Shown: one piece after another, positions 1-5,083 of the stretch
Layout: each line of letters begins with the position of its first letter
How positions within the stretch are numbered: the stretch's first letter is position 1
Source: an uncultured Lachnospiraceae bacterium
GTDB lineage: Bacteria > Bacillota > Clostridia > Lachnospirales > Lachnospiraceae
Length of the DNA: 5,826 nt
NCBI GenBank assembly: GCA_947589175.1
Contig: CANPZR010000170.1
Location: 1 to 5,826, forward strand
Direction: 5' to 3'
The notes under the pieces: generated by a model
What the model saw: only the letters and a program-made list of their open reading frames with translations
Database searches by the model: none
Told to the model about the DNA's origin: nothing
Translations under genes and position numbers: made by a program

Positions 1-504
1 TTCCGGCACATAGGACGCCGCCTCAAACGCGATTCCCTGCTCCTCGCAGATCTGCTGCTTCGCGTGCAACACCGCGTCCAAAAGCGGATGATTACACAGC
101 TTGACCCACTCCTTTTTATGACACTCATCCAGTATGTTTTGCGTGTAATCCCTCGTCGCTTCCACTTCCCGGCGCTCTAAAAGCTCCGCGATGTACCGCA
201 TATACCGGACTACATTTTTCTCCAGCTCCTCCAGATCCCTCTGCTCTTTTTCCATCTCCCGGCGGTACTCATTCTGGAGCCGTTCTTTTTCCTCCAGCGC
301 TTCTTTTTCATAATCCATGTGAATCAGCAGGTAGAAAAAACGCCCCTCCGCCAGAATCGTCGCCGCCAGAAAAATAATCCCGGCCGGCAAGAGCCGTCGG
401 TTGACCCGCACAAGCGCCTCCCAGAAGCAGACCGCCACGAGAACATTTAATACCAAAAGCATAGCGGCGACAAGAACCATCCGAAATGCCTTTTTCTTTT
501 CCAT
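1..504 (-). CDS. GHKL-type sensor kinase ATPase subunit, C-terminus beyond the window
   Basis: The visible 168 residues show, in order, two membrane segments (about 9-27 and 41-61), a charged coiled coil (about 64-96), a DHp-like helix (about 95-130), and the start of a GHKL ATPase region with the NxxLDxxLxxK pattern (NHPLLDAVLHAK, 138-149). That pattern is typical of AgrC/HATPase_c_5-type kinases, where it precedes the N-box. The N-, G1- and G2-boxes would lie past the left edge. Aligning the DHp helix on its IAELLERREVEATRDY stretch puts EKN (95-97) where family members have RHD, so the phosphoacceptor histidine appears to be lysine. The start at 504 is chosen because AGGGGG lies six bases upstream. 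An in-frame ATG at 519 makes an ATGA overlap with the stop of the preceding gene and is a real alternative, adding five residues. It probably works with the kinase half just upstream. Membrane GHKL identity is well supported; the partnership is inference. Confidence 0.75.
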   Translation of the reverse strand, partial: MEKKKAFRMVLVAAMLLVLNVLVAVCFWEALVRVNRRLLPAGIIFLAATILAEGRFFYLLIHMDYEKEALEEKERLQNEYRREMEKEQRDLEELEKNVVRYMRYIAELLERREVEATRDYTQNILDECHKKEWVKLCNHPLLDAVLHAKQQICEEQGIAFEAASYVPE

Positions 505-510
505 CCGTTT

Positions 511-516
511 CCCCCT
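511..516 (-). promoter_or_regulatory. Ribosome binding site AGGGGG for the gene at 1-504
   Basis: On the minus strand AGGGGG is followed by a six-base spacer and ATG at 504. It overlaps the TGA stop (516-518) of the upstream kinase half, so ribosomes finishing that gene end on the binding site of the next. This favours ATG 504 over ATG 519, whose nearest GGAG is about 11 bases away. Confidence 0.5.
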
Positions 517-1415
517 CATTGTCTGACCGTCTCCGTCGCCTCCGCGTACTCCCTGGCCTGTTCCAGTTCACCCCGGTCCAGCAGCATACGCACCGTCATC
601 ATGTGATCCGCCAGATCATGCCGGATCTTTCTCACTTCATTCTGCTTCTGCTTTAACTGGACATATCTCTCATATTGGAACTTCTGCTGCGCCTCGATCA
701 AAATCTCTTTTCTCATGAGATAAATTCTCTCTTTGATCATGCCGCGGATGATAAAAATGACCCCCAGCGTACAGATGGTCAGAACGGTAATCGCTGTGGG
801 GAACGCAATATTCTCTCCCGAAATCACGAATCCAAATGACATGGCAAAAAACAGCGAGCAGAATATCGCCTGGCTGATGTTCAGCAGAACTTTTTCCCGC
901 CTGGCGCTGCGTATAATCCATTTGAAAATCTTTGACAGCAGAAAATAACCTAAAAAATTAAGGGCGTAATATGCCAAAAACAACGGAAATCCTCGGGAAT
1001 CTTTGTAAATCGCGTCTACCATAGACTGCATATATCCGCCGTTCCTTCCCCGCGCAAGCCTGAGCACAGGTTCGAACAGCAGCGTGCCGAGACTGGACGA
1101 GATCATCTCTCCCAACAGCGTCAGCCCGATATAGCGGTACCAGCGCCAGTCCCCCAGCAGATAACACGGCATAATAAAAAAGTCCGCCACCATCATGATA
1201 ATGCGCGCAATAATCCCATCCCCCATCAGACTCTCCTCTGTAATCGCCAGCAGCACTACATAGGCGGTCTCAAAGGCCGCGTATAAAAGAATCGCCTTGA
1301 CCTTCTTTCCCTGACAGAACTCTGAAAAAATTGAAAAAAGCATGTAGAGCACTGCCGCCGCGGTAAAAACCTCTCCCAGCCCCAGCCGAAACACATATTC
1401 CGCGTAGCTTATCAT
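516..1415 (-). CDS. Multi-pass membrane sensor kinase half with RHD box, no ATPase domain
   Basis: This is a 299-residue protein with about seven hydrophobic segments (near 13-31, 41-59, 67-87, 94-114, 143-161, 178-199 and 205-223), then a linker helix (about 228-260) and a phosphoacceptor helix with IRHDLADHMMTVRMLLDRGE (264-283, His266). This matches the sensor and DHp arrangement of AgrC-like GHKL kinases, which usually run to about 430 residues with a C-terminal ATPase domain. Here the protein stops at VRQ just after the first DHp helix, so no N-, G1- or G2-box exists. The stop meets the next gene (ATGA overlap or immediate re-start), and that gene carries the ATPase region. The start at 1415 is chosen because AGAGGAG lies just upstream and the protein then begins near the first membrane segment. 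A GTG at 1469 would add 18 residues encoded by repeat sequence and is less likely. It probably senses an extracellular signal; the ligand is unknown. Confidence 0.75.
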   Translation of the reverse strand: MISYAEYVFRLGLGEVFTAAAVLYMLFSIFSEFCQGKKVKAILLYAAFETAYVVLLAITEESLMGDGIIARIIMMVADFFIMPCYLLGDWRWYRYIGLTLLGEMISSSLGTLLFEPVLRLARGRNGGYMQSMVDAIYKDSRGFPLFLAYYALNFLGYFLLSKIFKWIIRSARREKVLLNISQAIFCSLFFAMSFGFVISGENIAFPTAITVLTICTLGVIFIIRGMIKERIYLMRKEILIEAQQKFQYERYVQLKQKQNEVRKIRHDLADHMMTVRMLLDRGELEQAREYAEATETVRQ

Positions 1416-1455
1416 ATTCTCCTCTATTCTGCCGCATTGACGGCAAGTATTTCCC

Positions 1456-1585
1456 ACGCCTAACGCCACAGACCCTCGCCCCGCATGTCATACTCCGGGA
1501 TTTGGCGGCCATTATCTTACACGTCTAACACCACAAATCATCGCCCGGCATGCCATATTCCGGGATTTGACTGCTATTATTTTAC
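1456..1585. repeat. Imperfect 65-bp tandem duplication, two copies
   Basis: Copy A is 1456-1520 and copy B is 1521-1585. They align without gaps at 53 of 65 positions, and 9 of the 12 differences are transitions. Sequence right after copy B (from 1586, inside the 209-aa gene) again resembles the start of the unit: ACGCCCAGC against ACGCCTAAC and ACGTCTAAC. The unit therefore seems to be the last few codons and stop of the upstream gene plus about 50 bases of spacer. Read on the minus strand, copy B can form a hairpin (CAAATC with GATTTG, and CCGG with CCGG around an 11-base loop). In copy A the inner CCCG/CGGG pairing survives and the outer arm is weakened. The repeats fill most of the gap between the 209-aa gene and the kinase half. 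Their function is unknown. Confidence 0.85.
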
Positions 1586-2211
1586 ACGCCCAGCATCAGT
1601 TCTGTCATGCGGCTGATCTGATTACAGTCAAGCTGCAGGGAACTAAAAAAAGCCGCCATCTGAAAGACATTTTCTTCCTCTGAACCGTCGTCTTTCCATA
1701 TCTCCTCGGATGTTTTTTCAGATGCTTTTCGCGTTTTTTCCTTGATCGGAGTTTTCTCCGGAAGCCTGGCAAACGCGCCGCTCTCCTTGAACTTCTGCAC
1801 CACTTCTCTCACCATGGCCGCTATGTATTCTCTGTCCGGGTCCTTTTTCATGGAACGAATCGTTCCCATCTGACTCATGATAACGCTGTTCACCTCATCC
1901 TTGGACCGGCAGCTTTTCAGCCTGTTCTGCAATGATTTTCTCAAAATCTCCACCCGCATGGCTGATTTGTACAGCTCCGGATTGTAAACCCGGAGAAAAT
2001 TCAATTCTTCCGACGTCAGTCTTTTGCCCATCTTCATTTTCTGCTCGATTTTCCGCTCGTACTCTTTCTTTTCATCCTCGGTCATGTCTGACGCGGGATC
2101 CACAAGACCCTCGATCATGTTTTCCCACACATCGTTGATTGTACCGGGCTTCCGCTCTCCCGTGTCTCTGCCCGATTTCATCACAGCGCGTAGTAAATTG
2201 GTTTCTAACAT
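1582..2211 (-). CDS. Uncharacterised 209-aa charged helical protein
   Basis: I do not recognise a named domain. The 209-residue protein is soluble, lysine- and glutamate-rich and mostly predicted helical, with no signal peptide or membrane segment. A well-ordered central part (about 45-150) contains the stretch KRLTSEELNFLRVYNPELYK near residues 63-82 and a CRSKDEV element near 100-106. A low-complexity charged linker follows (about 150-180), then a short hydrophobic C-terminal helix ending MLGV. The composition suggests a conserved Lachnospiraceae-type hypothetical family, but no function can be assigned. The start is set by a strong GGGAGGAG four bases before ATG 2211. It is the first gene after the promoter at 2257-2293 and is probably cotranscribed with the two kinase halves 166 bases downstream, which makes a role linked to that signalling system possible but unproven. 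Confidence 0.75.
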   Translation of the reverse strand: MLETNLLRAVMKSGRDTGERKPGTINDVWENMIEGLVDPASDMTEDEKKEYERKIEQKMKMGKRLTSEELNFLRVYNPELYKSAMRVEILRKSLQNRLKSCRSKDEVNSVIMSQMGTIRSMKKDPDREYIAAMVREVVQKFKESGAFARLPEKTPIKEKTRKASEKTSEEIWKDDGSEEENVFQMAAFFSSLQLDCNQISRMTELMLGV

Positions 2212-2256
2212 ATGACTCCTCCCATTTCATTTCACATCTATCCTCATGGCTCCGAC

Positions 2257-2293
2257 ATTATAATATTTATATCGGCTCATTTTGCTCAAACAA
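2257..2293 (-). promoter_or_regulatory. Promoter for the 209-aa protein and kinase operon
   Basis: The minus strand has TTGTTT (2288-2293), a 16-base spacer and TATAAA (2266-2271), followed by a perfect TATAAT at 2257-2262. Either hexamer could serve as the -10; TATAAT lacks a good -35 at 16-18 bases. The leader to ATG 2211 would be about 40-50 bases. The -35 overlaps the T-tail of the upstream terminator, so this spacer is compactly used. Confidence 0.5.
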
Positions 2294-2318
2294 AAAGGCA
2301 GAGCGTCAAACTCTGCCC
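2288..2318 (-). terminator. Intrinsic terminator after the helical-repeat gene
   Basis: On the minus strand a perfect 7-bp stem GGCAGAG/CTCTGCC (2311-2317 with 2297-2303) encloses a seven-base loop TTTGACG. It is preceded by an A/T-rich stretch and followed by TTTTTGTTTG. It lies about 30 bases past the stop of the gene at 2347. The plus-strand side has a less regular T-rich tail and might terminate weakly in that direction. Confidence 0.9.
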
Positions 2319-2346
2319 AAAATTTTCTTTTATTCCGCCTTACCTC

Positions 2347-3867
2347 TCATTTCTTCTTCCCGATGTCGATCCACCCGTAAGCAATCAGCTCCGCTTTAAA
2401 TGAACTTCTCCGGGAATATTTATCCCTGTACGACGTCATAAGCCTCTGCTTCGCTCCCATATCGCCCATTGACTCCTGTGCCTCGCCCAGCGCCGCGATG
2501 TACTGCGCGCATTCGCCGTAATAATTCCTGCGATTTGCCTCCATAATTCCTTTCGTCCTTTTTTCAAGCAGAGAAGTTATTTTCCGGATTACTTTTTCTT
2601 TAATATCCGGCTCCATCGGCGTAATAGCCTTCCACTTCAGAAACACCTGTTCAAAAAGGGCGTCGTCGCTTATATCCCTGTATTTCGCCGTGCCTCTCCC
2701 ATATTCTTCCGTCGAAAAATTCATGGCCGTTCGGACTATTCGCACCATCTGCCGGGTTCCCTGACACCCCTGCCAGTTCTCGTTCAGATACAGCAAAAAA
2801 AGAGCAAGCCCCTGTTTCATGAAAGTTCCGGTCCAGCCCAGGGCTTTCGTGCAATTCAATCCTTTTGTCAGCACCTCGTCAAACTGCCCATCAAAAAATT
2901 TGACCATTAAAATCACATTTCTGTCCGGGCTGTTCACCTCTCTCTCAAAATAACGATTGCTATACATGCCATAGGAAAAAGAAGGCCCTGCTCCGACATC
3001 GTTCCATACTTGGTACACCTCGCGCAGCATTTCTCTTTTTTCTTCCCCGTCTCCGCACAACAGCGCGCGAAGATAACTGAGCGCAGTCGTATCCGATTCG
3101 TATGCGGCAAAATAGCAGTCCCTCATCAGCGCCGGATCCATAGCCGCCATCTCTATATACTCCGATGTCTTTAACGCCACTCTGCTGCGTATCTTGTATT
3201 CTTTTGGAATTTTTTCTAACGCTTTTATCCCCAATGCGGCCATGTCGCTTGCGTCTTCTGACTTTCCGCTTTCCAGAAGACTCAGGTACAGACCGGGGTG
3301 CATATCCGCATATTTTTCCGCATACTCCGACGCAGCCGAAATATCATTCAGCAGACAGACCGCCTCGCCAATCAGACGTTCTGCCGCTGAATCCGTCTCC
3401 GGGCCAAGACGCGCAATCCAGAGCGGCAGGAAATCCTCAAAATCCGCCAATTCCTCATCTCCGTGCTGCATAATTGCCTCTAATGTAATATCGGCCGTCC
3501 TTACATCTTTAATAACTTCATACACCCATTTTGTTCGATTTTTTCGCATTGCGGCATTATACGCGCAGTAAGCTATGTCAAGGACCACTTCCTCTATATC
3601 GCGTTCCACAAGTTCATGTCGCGTCATATCTTCAAAGGTCAGCTCTTCACTATCGTAATATTCACTATAGCAAAAAATTTTCGTTGAAAACAGTTGCCGC
3701 CCGATTTCATATCCCTCTTTATATTTTCCCATGTCCATACAGGAATGAATCAAGTCGCAGGTCTGTTCCAGCATATCAGAAATACCGCTGTCATCCGTAT
3801 AACAGAACTCCTCATCCGTGTCATCATACCAGTCATCATATTCCTCATTTAAAACGCTTTCAATCAT
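2347..3867 (-). CDS. Helical-repeat protein, residual 506-aa open frame of an interrupted gene
   Basis: This is a soluble, acidic, almost all-helical 506-residue protein. An Asp/Glu/Tyr-rich N-terminus (NEEYDDWYDDTDEEF, about 7-21) is followed by many helix pairs of TPR-like spacing. The C-terminal part (near 450-506, with ECAQYIAALGEAQESMGDMG and RRSSFKAEL) resembles the tail of the helical region found in bacterial SWIM zinc-finger proteins. No SWIM cysteine/histidine motif is present, so the resemblance is to the helical part only and is from memory. ATG 3867 is the first usable start after an in-frame TAA at 3988-3990. AGGAG sits three bases upstream, closer than usual, and no ATG, GTG or TTG occurs in frame between. 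The reading frame continues upstream through that stop to an ATG at 4113, so this is probably the larger part of a 588-codon gene. Function is unknown; a scaffold or protein-binding role is a guess. Confidence 0.65.
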   Translation of the reverse strand: MIESVLNEEYDDWYDDTDEEFCYTDDSGISDMLEQTCDLIHSCMDMGKYKEGYEIGRQLFSTKIFCYSEYYDSEELTFEDMTRHELVERDIEEVVLDIAYCAYNAAMRKNRTKWVYEVIKDVRTADITLEAIMQHGDEELADFEDFLPLWIARLGPETDSAAERLIGEAVCLLNDISAASEYAEKYADMHPGLYLSLLESGKSEDASDMAALGIKALEKIPKEYKIRSRVALKTSEYIEMAAMDPALMRDCYFAAYESDTTALSYLRALLCGDGEEKREMLREVYQVWNDVGAGPSFSYGMYSNRYFEREVNSPDRNVILMVKFFDGQFDEVLTKGLNCTKALGWTGTFMKQGLALFLLYLNENWQGCQGTRQMVRIVRTAMNFSTEEYGRGTAKYRDISDDALFEQVFLKWKAITPMEPDIKEKVIRKITSLLEKRTKGIMEANRRNYYGECAQYIAALGEAQESMGDMGAKQRLMTSYRDKYSRRSSFKAELIAYGWIDIGKKK

Positions 3868-4113
3868 GATCTCCTGAGAATCAATCCGTCTCAGATTTTT
3901 CTTTACAAGGCTGCATTCCTCTCGGAATTTCTCATCCGCGGCCGCATCCTCAACGGATGTTTTATCTCCCGCCTCTTTCAGCCGTTTTTAAAAATTCTCC
4001 CTATAATGCTCCGGCAGACTGCGCCCCATGTTGTGGATGAAAACGCTCAATTGTTCCGATGAATATTGTACTGTAATGGAATCTATCTGTTTTAAAAAAT
4101 TTGTCAGATTCAT
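2347..4113 (-). pseudogene. Interrupted helical-repeat gene, nonsense TAA at codon 42
   Basis: Reading from ATG 4113 gives 41 residues (MNLTNFLKQIDSITVQYSSE to PEHYRENF), then TAA at 3988-3990. The same frame then continues with KRLKEAGDKTSVEDAAADEK into the 506-aa open frame, a total of 588 codons. The N-terminal piece and the stretch after the stop both look like genuine coding sequence: amphipathic helices, charged residues and no further stops. The stop sits in TTTTTAAAAA; a single T-to-A change from TTA (Leu) would create it and give ENFLKRLKEAG, a natural continuous helix. ATG 4113 overlaps the TGA of the flavin reductase gene by one base (TGATG), the usual layout for translational coupling, which supports it as the original start. 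Alternatives are a sequencing error, re-initiation at ATG 3867, or low-level readthrough. Confidence 0.6.
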
Positions 4114-4664
4114 CACTTTAATTTTCCGCCGTCCTTAAAAGCGTTCCCCACTTTTTCGCCGAGGCGGATATAGGCCGCACTGGCAGGGTCAAAAATAATG
4201 GCGTCCAGCTTTTTATAATCCACGTTGCCATCGGTCAGAATGCTCTCATCGGCGCAGACATTTACAATTTCACCGACCACGACGCCATCCTCATTAAATT
4301 TGGACAGCTTGCACTCCAGCGTCAGCGGCAGCTCGTTGATAATCGGAGCATCCACATTCTCCGCCTTCTGTGTCGTAAATCCCGCTTTCTCCAGCTTGTC
4401 CGGCTCGTCATTGCCCGAGACGATTCCCACATAGTCGCAGGGAACTACCGTCGCCGCGGTAGCAAAACTAACGGTAAAGGCGCCTTTCAGCTTGATGTTG
4501 TCCGTCGTCTTGTGGGCGCCCAGGCTGAGCATCACGGTATTCGCCCCATATTGTCCGCCCCAGGCGGCGTTCATCAGATTCGCTTTTCCGTTCTCATCAT
4601 ATGTGCCGATCATCAGTACCGGCTGCGGATAGACCCACGGCTTTACTCCAAAATTTTTTCTCAT
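4113..4664 (-). CDS. Flavin reductase family protein (flavoredoxin-like)
   Basis: The 183-residue protein belongs to the FMN-binding split-barrel flavin reductase/flavoredoxin group and has the usual length for it. Typical features are the opening MRKNFGVKPWVYPQPV, ANLMNAAWGG (about 28-37), the HKTTDNIKLKGAFTVSFAT region (about 51-69) expected to contact flavin, CDYVGIVSGND (about 76-86), and GEIVNVCADESIL near 131-143 with a C-terminal LGEKVGNAF. It has no signal peptide and should be cytoplasmic. Members reduce or carry FMN using NAD(P)H or act as electron carriers; the exact partner cannot be told here. The start is fixed by AGGAGG eight bases before ATG 4664. It is the first gene of its unit and its TGA overlaps the ATG of the interrupted helical-repeat gene by one base. 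Confidence 0.92.
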   Translation of the reverse strand: MRKNFGVKPWVYPQPVLMIGTYDENGKANLMNAAWGGQYGANTVMLSLGAHKTTDNIKLKGAFTVSFATAATVVPCDYVGIVSGNDEPDKLEKAGFTTQKAENVDAPIINELPLTLECKLSKFNEDGVVVGEIVNVCADESILTDGNVDYKKLDAIIFDPASAAYIRLGEKVGNAFKDGGKLK

Positions 4665-4690
4665 TTTGCTTTCCTCCTGAAAATGATTTT

Positions 4691-4730
4691 ATTATATTCA
4701 TAGGATAGCATATCTATATAACGCACACAA
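4691..4730 (-). promoter_or_regulatory. Promoter for the flavin reductase unit
   Basis: The minus strand has TTGTGT (4725-4730), a 17-base spacer ending in TGC, and TATCCT (4702-4707), i.e. a TGn-extended -10. A perfect TATAAT further downstream (4691-4696) lacks a good -35 but could be a second -10. The leader would be about 20-30 bases and contains the AGGAGG site. Confidence 0.5.
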
Positions 4731-4740
4731 GTCTTTTTAT

Positions 4741-5036
4741 GGGAAAATTCAGAAGAATCCGTGTTTTCTTTTCGCAAATCCCTCTACAATACAATATATT
4801 TATGGTTAATATCCCTTGCTTTTATCTGGGAGGTATGTTATATTGTTTTTCATCAAAGTTCTTTCGGTTTACGTCTGCTTTATTCAATCATGTTCACGTC
4901 CTTCTTCTTTGGGGCGCGCATGGTAGCTGTCTGAACTATTTTATTAAATAAACGAATTTATTAAACATCTTTTGCCGCTTTCGGCAACTATCCAAAAACC
5001 AATCTTAATTTATGTGTATCAAAATGTAGAAATCAG
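4741..5036. other. AT-rich divergent intergenic region, no convincing gene
   Basis: This separates the divergent promoters of the flavin reductase unit and the Rpn-like gene. Short frames exist, the longest on the plus strand being 4739-4951, but it has no ribosome binding site, irregular composition and no recognisable protein. A perfect 6-bp inverted repeat TTGCCG-CTTT-CGGCAA lies at 4972-4987 without a T-tail in either direction, so it is not called as a terminator. The length is greater than two promoters need; it may hold a remnant gene or a small RNA, but nothing specific is supported. Confidence 0.5.
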
Positions 5037-5066
5037 TTGAAAAGACAAGTATATGTCTGGTATAAT
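5037..5066 (+). promoter_or_regulatory. Extended -10 promoter for the Rpn-like gene
   Basis: TTGAAA (5037-5042), an 18-base spacer ending in TGG, and a perfect TATAAT (5061-5066) form a strong sigma-A-type promoter with a TGn extension. Transcription would begin near 5072-5074, only about 10-12 bases before the GTG at 5084, so the AGGAG site (5073-5077) would lie at the very 5' end of the transcript. Confidence 0.75.
5043..5058. promoter_or_regulatory. Dyad in promoter spacer, possible operator
   Basis: AGACA-AGTATA-TGTCT is a perfect 5-bp inverted repeat around six bases, placed entirely between the -35 and -10 hexamers. A repressor bound there would block RNA polymerase. The arms are short, so chance is possible and no regulator is identified. 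Confidence 0.3.
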
Positions 5067-5083
5067 ACAGAAAGGAGATTTGT

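Noticed and set aside
308..571. Minus-strand 87-aa frame with Arg-rich start
   Set aside because: It overlaps the ATPase half in another frame; that gene has membrane segments, coiled coil and a ribosome binding site, whereas this frame is Gly/Arg-rich noise.
516..1469. Longer form of the kinase half starting at GTG 1469
   Set aside because: The extra 18 residues are partly encoded by the tandem-repeat unit and look like spacer; ATG 1415 has AGAGGAG directly upstream and begins at the first membrane segment.
2288..3867. SWIM zinc-finger protein as the name of the helical-repeat gene
   Set aside because: Only the C-terminal helices resemble those proteins; no CxC...CxH zinc-binding pattern exists anywhere from 4113 to 2347.
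3165..3869. Plus-strand frames of 102-125 aa
   Set aside because: They are antisense to the helical-repeat gene; rich in Pro, Ser and Arg as mirror frames usually are, with no start signals.
4739..4951. Plus-strand 70-aa hydrophobic open frame
   Set aside because: No ribosome binding site before ATG 4739, low-complexity Phe/Leu content as expected from AT-rich DNA, and it overlaps the minus-strand promoter area. An internal ATG preceded by GGGAGG has only one base of spacing.
4972..4987. TTGCCG-CTTT-CGGCAA hairpin as a terminator
   Set aside because: No run of T follows on either strand and no gene ends nearby.
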